Shown: positions 35,216-44,333 of the stretch, piece by piece
Position numbering within the stretch: position 1 is the stretch's first letter
Layout: the number at the start of each line of letters is the position of its first letter
Made by a program: the position numbers and the translations under genes
Notes under the pieces: model-generated
Seen by the model: the letters and a program-made list of their open reading frames with translations, nothing else
Database searches by the model: none
Told to the model about the DNA's origin: nothing
Assembly: GCF_037203705.1 (NCBI RefSeq)
Contig: NZ_JBBCAT010000001.1
Span: forward strand, 2,577,418 to 2,641,417
Direction of reading: 5' to 3'
Source of the DNA: Prosthecomicrobium sp. N25
Lineage (GTDB): Bacteria; Pseudomonadota; Alphaproteobacteria; Rhizobiales; Ancalomicrobiaceae
Length of the DNA stretch: 64,000 nucleotides

Positions 35216-35740
35216 ATGCGGACCCGCTCGCCCGTCCCGGTCCGCCCGCTCGACGCGCCGTCCTTCGCGCCCTTCGGCGCCGTCATCGCGGCCGGCGGGG
35301 CCGAGGGGCGCCCGGTCAACCAGGGCCGCGCGCTCCGCTTCGATGCCGATGTCGCCATCGCGCACCGCTCCCCCGCGGACCGGCTTGCCGTGTCGACCTA
35401 CCGCGTCTCGTCCTCGACGCTGCCGCTGGCCGTCGAACTCGTCGAGCGGCATCCCTTCTCCGATCAGCTCTTCGTGCCCATGACGGCACGGTCCTACCTC
35501 GTCGCCGTCGTCCCGTCCGGACCCGGCGGCGCGCCGGACTGGGACGCCGCCCGAGCCTTCCTGGCCCGGCCCGACCAAGCCATCCTGTACCGGGCCGGCA
35601 TCTGGCACTACCCGCTGGCCGCCCTCGGGGCGACGGCGGACTTCCACATGTGCATGTGGGAATCCGGTCTCGCGGCGGATACGGAAACGGCCGACGCCCC
35701 GCCCGGTCTCATGCTCGTCCGCGAAGCCGAGCGTTCCTGA
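35216..35740 (+). CDS. allA: Ureidoglycolate lyase-like (AllA family) protein
   Basis: A 174-residue cupin-fold protein of the AllA family. Landmarks are FAPFGAVIAAGG near the start, HPFSDQLFVPMTARSYLVAVVPSG and the RPDQAILYRAGIWHYPLAAL segment that closes the active site. AllA splits ureidoglycolate to glyoxylate and urea in purine/allantoin breakdown. No other allantoin gene is nearby, so its substrate may be another ureido acid. Start ATG is one base after the permease stop, so it is part of the FadR-controlled operon. Confidence 0.82.
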   Translation: MRTRSPVPVRPLDAPSFAPFGAVIAAGGAEGRPVNQGRALRFDADVAIAHRSPADRLAVSTYRVSSSTLPLAVELVERHPFSDQLFVPMTARSYLVAVVPSGPGGAPDWDAARAFLARPDQAILYRAGIWHYPLAALGATADFHMCMWESGLAADTETADAPPGLMLVREAERS

Positions 35741-35763
35741 ACGCTCGAGAACAAGGAGCCGCC

Positions 35764-36984
35764 ATGGCCCTCGACATCGGTTACGTCCGCTCGCAGTTCC
35801 CGGCCCTCGCGGGCGGCTTCGCGTTCTTCGACAACGCGGGCGGCTCGCAGGTGTTGAAGTCGGTCGCCGACCGCGTCGCCGACTACCTGCTGACCAGCAG
35901 CGTCCAGACCGGCGCCACCTATCCGCTGTCACGGCTGGCGACCGAACGGGTGGCGACGGCGCGCGAGGCAGTGGCGCGGCTCGTCAACGCCGCGCGCCCC
36001 GAGGAGATCGTGCTCGGCCCGAACACGACCACCATGATGCGCAACCTGGCGACCGCCATGGCCGGCCGCCTGCGCCCCGGGGACGAGATTGTCCTGACCG
36101 TCTTCGACCACGAGTCCAACATCGGCCCCTGGCTGACGCTCGCCGACAAGGGCGTGACCTTCAAGTTCTGGAGCCTCGACCCGGACACGCTGGAGCCGGA
36201 CCTTGAGGAACTCGGCCGCCTGATGTCGCCGCGCACGCGGCTCGTCGCCGTCACCCACACCTCGAACATCCTCGGCACCATCATGCCGATCGCCGAGATC
36301 GCGCGCTTCGTGCACGAGCGCGGGGCGGAGATCGCCGTCGACGCCGTCGCGTATGCGCCGCACCGCGCCGTCGACGTCCAGGCGCTCGACGTCGACTACT
36401 ACGCCTTCTCCTTCTACAAGACCTACGGTCCGCACTTCGCAGTGCTCTACGGCAAGTACGACAAGCTCCTGGAGCTCGACGGCCTCTATCACTACTTCTA
36501 CGGCAAGGACCGCGTCCCGGCGAAGCTGGAGCCCGGTAACACCAACTACGAACTGGCCTGGGGCGTGGTCGGCATCGTCGACTATCTCGAGGCCCTCGGC
36601 GGCGGCGGCGGGCGCCCCGCCATCGAGCGGGCCTTCGCCGACATCGCTGCCCACGAGGCCGTGATCGGCGAGCGCCTCCTCGCCTATCTGCGCGACCGCA
36701 ACGACCTGCGCGTGATCGGCCGCCCCGACGCGGACGCCCGGCATCGCGTCCCGACCATCTCCTTCAAGCTCACGGGCCGCGAGGCCGAGTCGGTCGTCGC
36801 CGCCGTCGACGCCGCCGAGGTCGGCATGCGCCACGGGGACTTCCACTCGCGCCGGCTGGTCGAGCATCTCGGCCTGGACCGCGCCGGCGGGGTCTGCCGT
36901 GTCTCGATGGTCCACTACAACACGGTCGAGGAGGTCGACCGCCTCGTCCGGGCCCTCGACGAGGCGCTGGCGCGCAACCCTTGA
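35764..36984 (+). CDS. Class V aminotransferase, cysteine desulfurase-like
   Basis: A 406-residue PLP enzyme of the NifS/SufS-like superfamily. Visible are FFDNAGGSQV at the N-terminus, VFDHESNIGPWL, TSNILGTIMPI, the aspartate of VDAVAYAPH and the PLP lysine in FYKTYGPH near residue 222. In desulfurases a flexible loop holds a catalytic Cys; here the matching region shows no such Cys, which argues for another beta-elimination or transamination reaction. AAGGAG lies before the ATG. As the last gene of the importer operon it probably acts on the imported amino acid. Confidence 0.85.
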   Translation: MALDIGYVRSQFPALAGGFAFFDNAGGSQVLKSVADRVADYLLTSSVQTGATYPLSRLATERVATAREAVARLVNAARPEEIVLGPNTTTMMRNLATAMAGRLRPGDEIVLTVFDHESNIGPWLTLADKGVTFKFWSLDPDTLEPDLEELGRLMSPRTRLVAVTHTSNILGTIMPIAEIARFVHERGAEIAVDAVAYAPHRAVDVQALDVDYYAFSFYKTYGPHFAVLYGKYDKLLELDGLYHYFYGKDRVPAKLEPGNTNYELAWGVVGIVDYLEALGGGGGRPAIERAFADIAAHEAVIGERLLAYLRDRNDLRVIGRPDADARHRVPTISFKLTGREAESVVAAVDAAEVGMRHGDFHSRRLVEHLGLDRAGGVCRVSMVHYNTVEEVDRLVRALDEALARNP

Positions 36985-37009
36985 GCCCGCGCCGGCCCGG
37001 GGGGAGCGG

Positions 37010-37861
37010 TCAGCTTCTGCCGATGCGGCTGCGCGCCCAGTCGCCGATGACGCTGACCGCCAGCGTGCACATGAAGATGGCGACGCCCGGGGTGACCGCG
37101 ATCCACCAGCCGGTCAGGAGATAGTTGCGGCCGAAGCCCAGCATGTTGCCGAGGCTCGAGGCCGGCGGCTGCACGCCGAGGCCGAGGAAGCTCAGCGAGG
37201 TCTCCAGCAGGATCACCTCGGGAAAGTTGATGGTGGCGGTCACCAGGAGGGCGCTGATGATGTTCGGCAGCACGTGCCGGAGATAGATGCGCGTCCAGGA
37301 AAACCCGAGCGTCTGCATCGCCAGCACGTAGCCGCGCCCCTTGGAGGCGAGCGTCATGGCGCGCGAGAGCCGCGCAAAGCGCTCCCAGCCGAAAATCGAC
37401 AGGATGAACAGGAAGAGCACCAGGTTGGTGCCGAAGAAGGCCGTGATCGTGAGCGACACGATCACGAAGGGCACGGACGCCTGCGCGTCGACGGCGCCGA
37501 CCACCAGTTCGTCGGCGAGCCCGCCGAAATGCGCCGCCGCGATCCCGAGGCTGGTGCCGATGATGGCCGACAGGATCGTGGCGCCGAGGGCGAGGACGAG
37601 GCTGGTGCGCATCGAGGAGATCAGCCGGGCGAGGATGTCGCGGCCGAGGTCGTCGGTTCCGAGCGGGTGGGCGAGCTCGCCGCCGAGCCCGTAGGGTGGC
37701 TTCAGCCGGGCGAGGAGATCGAGCTGGGATTCGCTCGGGATCGGCAGGAGGGGGCTCAGCGTCACGAGGAAAAGGCAGAGCACCAGCCACGCCATGGCGA
37801 GGACCACCGAGACGGGCATCCCGGCGATGCCGCGGCCGGCGATGCGCAGGGCAGGGGTCAT
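37010..37861 (-). CDS. Dipeptide-type ABC permease, DppC-like
   Basis: A 283-residue permease with an N-terminal membrane helix (residues 13-40) and the DppC hallmark HPLGTDDLGRDILARLISSMRTSLVLAL, then five membrane segments. The EAA-type loop is LAMQTLGFSWTRIYLRHVLPN, and the late segment LLETSLSFLGLGVQPPASSLGNML is also typical. It ends the leftward run that begins at the MFS gene (43575). The set supplies uptake for the Rieske-oxygenase island. Confidence 0.93.
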   Translation of the reverse strand: MTPALRIAGRGIAGMPVSVVLAMAWLVLCLFLVTLSPLLPIPSESQLDLLARLKPPYGLGGELAHPLGTDDLGRDILARLISSMRTSLVLALGATILSAIIGTSLGIAAAHFGGLADELVVGAVDAQASVPFVIVSLTITAFFGTNLVLFLFILSIFGWERFARLSRAMTLASKGRGYVLAMQTLGFSWTRIYLRHVLPNIISALLVTATINFPEVILLETSLSFLGLGVQPPASSLGNMLGFGRNYLLTGWWIAVTPGVAIFMCTLAVSVIGDWARSRIGRS

Positions 37862-37872
37862 GGGCGCCTCCC

Positions 37873-38796
37873 TCAGTGCGCGACCGCCGCGGCGGTGCGC
37901 GGGTCGAGCCAGCCGTAGAGAATGTCGACGATCAGGTTGGTGGTGACCATCAGGATCGCCACCAGGAGTATGATCACCTGCACGACCGCGAGGTTGCGCT
38001 GGGCGACCGATTCCACGATGAGCCGGCCGATCCCCGGCCAGGCGAACACCGCCTCCACCACGGACCCGGCGCTGATCATGGCCCCGACGAGCAGCGGCAG
38101 GATGGTGACCAGCGGGATCAGGCAGTTGGGTGCGACATGGCGGACCATGATGGCCGTCTCCGACAGGCCGCGGGCGCGCGCCGCCGTGATGCAGGGCAGC
38201 CGGAGCGCGTCGATCATCCCGGAACGGACGAAGCGCGTGAAGATCGCCGCCTTGGCGAGGCCGATGGTCAGCACCGGCATGACCAGGTGGGCGGCGCTGC
38301 CCGTGCCGCCGCTCGGCAGGAGCGAGAGCCAGACCGAGAAGGTCAGGATCAGCAGGAGGCCCAGGAAGAAGTTCGGCAGCGCGAAGCCGAGGGTCGTGGC
38401 GGCCATGACCAGACCGTCGAGGCGGCTGCCGGGGCGGAGGGCCGCGATGGTGCCGAGCGGAACACCGACGCCGAGCATGACCAGCGCCGAGCAGCCGACC
38501 AGCTGCAGGGTCGCCGGTACGCGTTCGAGCACCACCGTCAGGGCGTCCTGCCCGTTCATCGTCGACCTGCCGAAATGGCCGTGCGCCACATTGACCAGAT
38601 AGACGACGTACTGGTCCCAGATCGTCCCCTCGAAGCCCCACTGCCGGCGGAAGCTCTCGATCACGTCCCGCGTCAGGTCGTCCGGGTTGAGAACCGCGAG
38701 CACCGGGTCGCCGGTCAGGCGGAGCGCGACGAAGACCAGGGTGACGATCACCCAGAGTGAGATGGCGGCGCGGAGGAGGCGGAGGCCGAGGCGCAT
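37873..38796 (-). CDS. Dipeptide-type ABC permease, DppB-like
   Basis: A 307-residue permease with the DppB signature opening LRLLRAAISLWVIVTLVFVALRLTGDPV and the FVRSGMIDALRLPCITAARARGLSETAIMVRHVAPN loop. The end VDILYGWLDPR is also typical. It lies 9 bp from the ATPase gene and 11 bp from the DppC-like gene, and forms the channel with the latter. Confidence 0.93.
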   Translation of the reverse strand: MRLGLRLLRAAISLWVIVTLVFVALRLTGDPVLAVLNPDDLTRDVIESFRRQWGFEGTIWDQYVVYLVNVAHGHFGRSTMNGQDALTVVLERVPATLQLVGCSALVMLGVGVPLGTIAALRPGSRLDGLVMAATTLGFALPNFFLGLLLILTFSVWLSLLPSGGTGSAAHLVMPVLTIGLAKAAIFTRFVRSGMIDALRLPCITAARARGLSETAIMVRHVAPNCLIPLVTILPLLVGAMISAGSVVEAVFAWPGIGRLIVESVAQRNLAVVQVIILLVAILMVTTNLIVDILYGWLDPRTAAAVAH

Positions 38797-38805
38797 GGCT
38801 TCACC

Positions 38806-40479
38806 CTATCCGTAGATGATGCGGGAGGGGGAGGGGCTCCAGTCCACCGGCGGCCGGCGGTCCGGATCGGGGGCGGCCTCGAAGTCCCGCCCCGGGATCG
38901 CGTCGATGAGCTTCTGCGTGTAGGGGTCGCGCGCGCCGTCCGAGAAGAGCGCGAGGGGAACGTCCTCTACGATCCGGCCGGAGCGCATGACGACCACGCG
39001 GTCGGCGATGTCGAGCACGATGCGCAGGTCGTGGGTGATGAGCAGGATGGCGATGCCGCGCTTCTCCCGGAGCCCCCGGAAGCAGTCCAGGATCTGCTTC
39101 TGCAGGCAGACGTCGACCGCCGAGAGCGGCTCGTCGGCGATCAGCAGGGGCGGCCCGAGCATGATCGCCCGCGCGATCACGACGCGCTGCGCCTCCCCGC
39201 CCGACAGGAAGGTGGGCCGCCTCTCCAGCACGCCCGCGTCGAGGCCGACGTCGGCGATGATCTCCCGGATGCGCGTCTCGCGCGCCGCGCGGTCCTTCCA
39301 CCCGTGCACCATCAGCACCTCGTGGAGCTGCGCCCCGACCTTCATGAGAGGGTCCAGGGAGTCCTTCGGGTGCTGGAACACCATCTGCGGACCGACCGCA
39401 TGGCGCGCCTTGTCGGTGACCGAGCCGACCGTGATGCGGCCCGCATCGGGCTTGACGAGGCCCATCGCCATCTTGGCCGCGGTGGTCTTCCCGCTCCCGC
39501 TCTCGCCGACCAGTGCGACGATCTCGCCCTCCGCGACCGAGAAGCTGATGCGGTCGGCGGCCACGACCGGCTCGCCGTGCCGGCCGCTCGGCCGGAAGAC
39601 CTTGTCGACGCCTTCGAAGGCGAGGCAGAGCTTCGGGGCACGGGCCGGCCGGGCCGCCGGCTCCCGCAGCTTGCCCAGGCTCGCCGCTTCGAACAGGGCG
39701 ACCGTGTAGTCGTGCGCCGGGGCGGCCAGGATCCGGTCCGTCGGGCCCTGCTCGACGATCCGGCCGGACTGCATGACCGCGATCGACGTCGCCCGGTCGG
39801 CGACGATGCCAAGGTCATGGGTGACCATCAGGACGCTGATGCCCGACGTCGCCCTGAGCTCGTCGAGAAGGTCGAGGATCTCCGCCTGCACCGACATGTC
39901 GAGCGCGGTCGTCGGCTCGTCGGCGATCAGCAGCGACGGATCGCCCATGAGCGCGAGCGCGATCGTCACGCGCTGGTTCAGGCCGCCGGAGAGCTGGTGC
40001 GGGTAGGCCGACAGCCGCGCTGACGGCTGGGGCACGTGGACGCGCGAGAGCGCATCGATCGCCCGCTCGCGCAGGTCGTCCCCGCCCGCCTCGGGATGGT
40101 GCAGCCGGAGCGTCTCGATCATCTGCGACCCGATCGTCCGCACCGGGTTGAGGGCGGCGAGCGGGTCCTGGAAGATCATGCCGACGGAATGCCGGCGATA
40201 CGCCCTCAGGGCGCCCGGCGACAGCGACCAGACGTCGGTGCCGTCGACCCGGATGCTGCCCTCCACCTCCGCCGCGAAGGGCAGCAGGCGCATGAGGGCG
40301 TGGCAGGTCACGCTCTTGCCGCTGCCGCTCTCCCCGACCAGGGCGAAGTAGGCGCCCCGGCCGAAGGAGAAGGACACGTCGTCGACCACGACCTTGCGCC
40401 CCTGCTCGGTCAGGGCGGTGACCTTGAGATGGTCGACCGCGCAGAGGGGGGCGCCGGAGCCGGTCGCGTCGCTCGTCAT
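38806..40479 (-). CDS. Dipeptide-type ABC ATPase, DppD-DppF fusion
   Basis: A 557-residue protein with two ATPase domains. The first (about residues 12-260) has Walker A GESGSGKS, signature LSGGLNQR and Walker B LLIADEPTTALD. The second (about 300-540) has GESGSGKT, LSGGEAQR and LLIADEPLSAVD. Such fused ATPases serve oligopeptide, nickel and opine-type importers. The ATG at 40479 starts the recognisable protein; the frame upstream to 40539 lacks homology. Its substrate is likely an amide or peptide-like aromatic given the neighbouring Rieske system. Confidence 0.92.
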   Translation of the reverse strand: MTSDATGSGAPLCAVDHLKVTALTEQGRKVVVDDVSFSFGRGAYFALVGESGSGKSVTCHALMRLLPFAAEVEGSIRVDGTDVWSLSPGALRAYRRHSVGMIFQDPLAALNPVRTIGSQMIETLRLHHPEAGGDDLRERAIDALSRVHVPQPSARLSAYPHQLSGGLNQRVTIALALMGDPSLLIADEPTTALDMSVQAEILDLLDELRATSGISVLMVTHDLGIVADRATSIAVMQSGRIVEQGPTDRILAAPAHDYTVALFEAASLGKLREPAARPARAPKLCLAFEGVDKVFRPSGRHGEPVVAADRISFSVAEGEIVALVGESGSGKTTAAKMAMGLVKPDAGRITVGSVTDKARHAVGPQMVFQHPKDSLDPLMKVGAQLHEVLMVHGWKDRAARETRIREIIADVGLDAGVLERRPTFLSGGEAQRVVIARAIMLGPPLLIADEPLSAVDVCLQKQILDCFRGLREKRGIAILLITHDLRIVLDIADRVVVMRSGRIVEDVPLALFSDGARDPYTQKLIDAIPGRDFEAAPDPDRRPPVDWSPSPSRIIYG

Positions 40480-40519
40480 CGATGCTGCTCCGGATGGGCC
40501 TGCGGGGCGTTCGCTCGGT

Positions 40520-42061
40520 TCAGGTCGCAATGCTCGCATTTTCCTTTCGGAAGTCCATGTAGACGTGCTTGTAGGGCGTCCACTTGACCTTCTTGTTCAT
40601 GCCGTAGAAGAGCCCCATCGTGTGCAGGATGATGGAGGGCGGATCGGCGTCGAAGATGTCGAGCATCTGCCCCATCGCCTTCTTGCGCTCCGCCGGGTCC
40701 ATGCTCGATTCGAGCACATGGCCGGCCTTGTAGAAGTCCTCGTTCGACCAGACGTCCTTCTCGGCCTCGTTGTAGGAGCGCCAGAGGGAGAAGAGCGGGT
40801 CGTTGATCAGGACCGGGTCGACGCCGTTGCGCATGCCGGTGCCCGGATAGGCCAGCATCTGACCGAAGTTTTCTTTGATCTGAAGGTCGATGTTGACCCC
40901 GACCGCATTCCACATCGAGACGAGGATCTGGGCCGTCGCCAGCTCCGGCCCGTAAGCGTTGGTGCGGATCCGGTAGGGGATCACCTCGCCCTTGTAGCCG
41001 CCCGCCGCGAGGAGCTTCTTGGCCTTGTCCGGGTCGTACACGAGGGCCGGCCGGTTCTTGTCGTAGAGCTCGCCGTAGGACGCCAGCTGGTGGCCGCGCG
41101 GGATCTCGACCAAGTCCTGCCAGAGCGCCTTGACGATTGCGGCCCGGTCGATGGCGAAGCCGAGCGCCTGCCGGACGCGGGGGTCCTTCAGGGCCGCATT
41201 GCGGGTGTCGAACTTGACCACCCGGATGCTGGCGATCGGGCCGCCCGCGATGACGAGGTTGGGGGACCGGGTCACGGCCGGGAACTGGTCCGGGGGCACG
41301 TCGGCGATCAGGTCGAAGTCGCCCGCCGCAAGGCCGGCGATTCGGGAGGAGAGCTCCGGCGAGGACCGGTAGACGAGGGTCGGGATCGACGGGGCGCCGC
41401 CCCAGTATTGCGGGAATGCGGCGAGCCGCACCTCCTCGGGGCTCAGGTTGACGACCGAGAACGGCCCCGTCCCGACGGGCTTGCGGGCGAAGCCGTCCCA
41501 TCCGCCGGCCTTCTGGAAGGCCGACTTGCTGATGATCTGCGAGCCCCAGGCGGTCAGGCGGAGTTCGAGCGCGGGATCGGCGATCTTCGAGACCACGCGC
41601 ACGGTCTTGCCGTCGACGGCCTCCACCTTGGCGATGGTGGAGAGGAGCTGCTGGGCGACGGCGAAGCCCGGCGAGGCCTTGTCGAACATGCGCTCGGTCG
41701 AGAAGGTGAAGAGCACGTCGTCGACCGTCAGCGGCGAGCCGTCGTGGAAGAGGACTCCGTCGCGCAGGGTGACGTCGATGGTCTTCTCGTCGACCCGCTT
41801 CCAGGACGACGCCAGCGCGGGCTTCAGCGCCCCGTCCTTCTTGAAGTCGACGTCGAGCAGGGTGTCGTAGATGTTGTACATGACCCGGTAGCCCGGGTTC
41901 GTCAGGTAGCGCAGCGGGTCGAGCTGCTTCGGGATCTCCTCGAGCGCGACCGTCAGGGGCTTGGTCTGGGCTCGTGCGAAGCCGGCCCCGAAGGGCCCGA
42001 GAAGACTGCCGGCGAGACTGCTGCCGAGCATTCCGTTGAACGTGCGTCTGGAAAGCTGCAT
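40520..42061 (-). CDS. Dipeptide-type ABC binding protein
   Basis: A 513-residue family-5 periplasmic binding protein with a twin-arginine-type signal (LSRRTFNGMLGSSLAGSLLG ... ARA). The mature part begins KPLTVALEEIPKQLDPLRYL and contains YDTLLDVDFKKDGALKPALASSWK and LRDGVLFHDGSPLTVDDV. It defines the ligand of the importer at 37010-40479. It is 68 bp downstream of the MFS gene, probably on the same transcript. Confidence 0.92.
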   Translation of the reverse strand: MQLSRRTFNGMLGSSLAGSLLGPFGAGFARAQTKPLTVALEEIPKQLDPLRYLTNPGYRVMYNIYDTLLDVDFKKDGALKPALASSWKRVDEKTIDVTLRDGVLFHDGSPLTVDDVLFTFSTERMFDKASPGFAVAQQLLSTIAKVEAVDGKTVRVVSKIADPALELRLTAWGSQIISKSAFQKAGGWDGFARKPVGTGPFSVVNLSPEEVRLAAFPQYWGGAPSIPTLVYRSSPELSSRIAGLAAGDFDLIADVPPDQFPAVTRSPNLVIAGGPIASIRVVKFDTRNAALKDPRVRQALGFAIDRAAIVKALWQDLVEIPRGHQLASYGELYDKNRPALVYDPDKAKKLLAAGGYKGEVIPYRIRTNAYGPELATAQILVSMWNAVGVNIDLQIKENFGQMLAYPGTGMRNGVDPVLINDPLFSLWRSYNEAEKDVWSNEDFYKAGHVLESSMDPAERKKAMGQMLDIFDADPPSIILHTMGLFYGMNKKVKWTPYKHVYMDFRKENASIAT

Positions 42062-42129
42062 CGTCGACTCTCCCTCGTTCCTGGCCGTCGGGCGCCGCAT
42101 CGCGGCCGGCTCTTCCTCTGTGGATTCCG

Positions 42130-43575
42130 TCAGGTCTTCGGTGGCGGCTTGCGTCCGTGTCCGCTGACGTCCGCCCCGGCGGCCGGATCGAGCCGCAGGA
42201 ACAGGAGCGCGGAGCAGCCCGCAACGCCGCCGACCGCGAAGAGGGCGGCGCTGAGGTCCGACGCCGTCACGGTCGCGCTGCCTGGGCCGACGAGAGCCTG
42301 AAGGATCAGGGCGCTCCCGGCCACGCCCGCAGCGTTGCCGACCTGCCGCGTCATTCCCGCGAAGGTCGTCGCCGCGCTCATCCGCTCGGGGGGCACGTTG
42401 GCATACGCGATGGTGTTCAGCGCCACGAACTGCAGGGAGCGGGCGAAGCCGAAGGCGAGCAGCACCGCCGCGATGGCGGCCGCCGGCGTGGCTTGGGTAA
42501 ACAGTGCGCACAGGATCGTCGCGACGGCGACCAGGAGCCCGTTGCCGACGAGCACGGTCCGGAAGCCGTACCGGCGCAGGATCGCCGGCGACGCCGCCTT
42601 CATGGCGAGCGCCCCGGCGGCCCCCGTGAAGGTCATCAGCCCGGAGGCGAAGGCCGAGAAGCCGAACCCGACCTGGAGCATCAGCGGCATGAGGAACGGC
42701 ACGGCCGCGGCCGCGACGATGAATAGGTTCCCCGAGCCGACCGAGCGGGCGAAGGTGTCGATGCGCAGCAGCGACGGATCGATCAGGGGCGCCGGATGCC
42801 GCGACGCATGCAGGACCGCGACGGTCAGCACCGCCGCCCCGGCACCGAGCAGCGCCAGCGGCAGGGCCGCCCCGGTTTCGCCCCGCGCGGCGATCTCCAG
42901 CGCCGCCACCAGGAGCGCGATCCCCGGTCCGATCGAAAGGAAACCGACCCAGTCGAGCGGCCGGCGGTCGCGGCCGCGATCCGGCGCGAAGTAGCGGGTC
43001 ACCAGGATGATGCCGAGAAGGCCGACCGGGACCTGAAGGAGGAACACCCAGCGCCAGGACACGTAGGTGGTCAGGAAGCCGCCGACCGGCGGGCCGATGA
43101 CGCTGCCGACCAGCGCGGGCGTGGTCACCCAGGACATGGCGCGCACGAACTCCGCCTTCTCGACGGCGCGCAACACCGCAAGCCGGCCGACCGGCACCAG
43201 CATGGCCCCGCCGGCGCCCTGGACGATCCGGGCGGCGATGAACTGCTCCAGGCTCTGGCAGAGCCCGCAGGCCACGGAGGCGAGCGTGAACAGCGCCATG
43301 GAAAGGCGGAACACCGTCTTCACGCCGAAGCGGTCCGCCGCCCAGCCGCTGACCGGAATGAAGGCGGCGAGCGCGACGAAATAGGCCGTCATGCCTGTGC
43401 CGGCCTCCACGGCGGACACGCCGAACGTCTGGCCGATCGACGGGAGCGCCGTGGTGATGACGGTCGCGTCGAAGTTCTCCATGAAGAACGCGCAGGCGAC
43501 GATCAGGGGCACGGTCATCGGTGTCGCCGCGCGACCCTCCGCCATCCCGGTCCCGTCCGCCCGTTGCACCGACAT
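42130..43575 (-). CDS. MFS transporter, DHA2/EmrB-QacA-like
   Basis: A 481-residue major-facilitator permease with about 14 hydrophobic segments. It has the motif-A-like loop GWAADRFGVKTVFR after segment two and the antiporter motif C-like region ALVGSVIGPPVGGFLTTYVSW near segment five. Relatives export drugs or aromatic compounds by proton exchange. ATG at 43575 is chosen (GGAGG upstream); an in-frame GTG at 43593 and ATG at 43545 are alternatives. The gene follows one of the three 45-bp promoter elements and heads the uptake part of the island. Confidence 0.88.
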   Translation of the reverse strand: MSVQRADGTGMAEGRAATPMTVPLIVACAFFMENFDATVITTALPSIGQTFGVSAVEAGTGMTAYFVALAAFIPVSGWAADRFGVKTVFRLSMALFTLASVACGLCQSLEQFIAARIVQGAGGAMLVPVGRLAVLRAVEKAEFVRAMSWVTTPALVGSVIGPPVGGFLTTYVSWRWVFLLQVPVGLLGIILVTRYFAPDRGRDRRPLDWVGFLSIGPGIALLVAALEIAARGETGAALPLALLGAGAAVLTVAVLHASRHPAPLIDPSLLRIDTFARSVGSGNLFIVAAAAVPFLMPLMLQVGFGFSAFASGLMTFTGAAGALAMKAASPAILRRYGFRTVLVGNGLLVAVATILCALFTQATPAAAIAAVLLAFGFARSLQFVALNTIAYANVPPERMSAATTFAGMTRQVGNAAGVAGSALILQALVGPGSATVTASDLSAALFAVGGVAGCSALLFLRLDPAAGADVSGHGRKPPPKT

Positions 43576-43648
43576 CCCGCAGCCGTCCTCCACGGGCAGG
43601 CCCTCAGGCCGAACCCGTACGTGGATTCATGCACGCCGGCACGCGCCC

Positions 43649-43693
43649 GTCTAATATAAGTTCGACGTCCAATTATTTAGCGGGGCAAATGAC
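43649..43693 (-). promoter_or_regulatory. 45-bp shared promoter element, copy A (before the MFS gene)
   Basis: On the plus strand the order is GTCTAATAT, then TTAT at offset 25, then GGGCAAAT ending at offset 42. Copies at 48361 and 52065 have the same blocks in the same register. Read on the minus strand, the end block gives TATATTAGAC, a good -10 box 71-78 bp before the MFS start. I infer an activator-dependent promoter, most simply under the LysR protein at 48408. The rest of the 312-bp gap (43576-43887) holds only a hairpin at 43793. Confidence 0.6.
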
Positions 43694-43792
43694 ATGGCCC
43701 CGCGAAGTCGACGCCCCGTAAAGGCAGGCGCCTTTCGCCGCGGCCGTCCGACCTTGCGCAAGCGACCGCCAGTTGTCGGCACAGTGGAATAT

Positions 43793-43809
43793 TTGGGCGG
43801 CTCGCCCAA
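43793..43809 (-). terminator. Hairpin after the Rieske operon
   Basis: Perfect 7-bp stem TTGGGCG / CGCCCAA around a 3-base loop, 79 bases past the stop at 43888. On the minus strand it is followed by ATATTCC. It may end the 48313-43888 transcript and so separate it from the MFS/ABC unit. Confidence 0.4.
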
Positions 43810-43887
43810 GTTCCGGTCAGTGGGACGCCCACGGCCTAACGGCGGCTCCGCCGAGCTGAGCCCGGTCCGGGGCGCGGGGGGCGCGTG

Positions 43888-44310
43888 TCAGCTCGAGAGG
43901 TTGGCGACGAGGTCGCGCAGGAAGTCCTCGTCGGGCGTCGTCACGAGGAGGTCCGCCGCCGCCCTGAGGTCGGCGAGCGCCGGGTCGCGGCCGGCATGCA
44001 TCCGGTCGAGCGGCTCGATCACCACGAAACTCAGCGAGCTCGGCGGCCGCTGCGGCACCGGGAAGGCGTCCGTCGGATCGCCGGAGACGTGGACCACGAC
44101 CGTCAGGTTGGGATGCGCGGGCTCCGCCCCGGGCGGCGACGCCTCCAGCCGGGGGCGGTCCGCCACCCGCAGGTTCGGCAGTTCGGCCCCGAGCCGGCCG
44201 ACGAGGTCGCGCGCCCGCGGCCCGACCCCGACCACGTCCACCACGCGCGGCGTGGAGTTGCGGTAGCCGGTGACGCGGACCCCGGGCCAGTCCTTCGGGA
44301 AGATGTGCAA
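43888..44310 (-). CDS. Hypothetical 140-residue protein of the Rieske operon
   Basis: TTG start at 44310 with a perfect AGGAGG five bases upstream, 23 bp after the SDR-like gene. The N-terminal half has a short glycine-containing alpha/beta stretch (VVDVVGVGPRARDLVGRLGAELPNL). The middle has VVVHVSGDPTDAFPVP and the rest is helical. No domain is recognised and there is no signal peptide or membrane helix. It is the last gene of the leftward unit beginning at 48313, so a role in the pathway or its regulation is likely but undefined. Confidence 0.7.
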   Translation of the reverse strand: MHIFPKDWPGVRVTGYRNSTPRVVDVVGVGPRARDLVGRLGAELPNLRVADRPRLEASPPGAEPAHPNLTVVVHVSGDPTDAFPVPQRPPSSLSFVVIEPLDRMHAGRDPALADLRAAADLLVTTPDEDFLRDLVANLSS

Positions 44311-44333
44311 GCGGGCCTCCTAGGAACCGAGGG

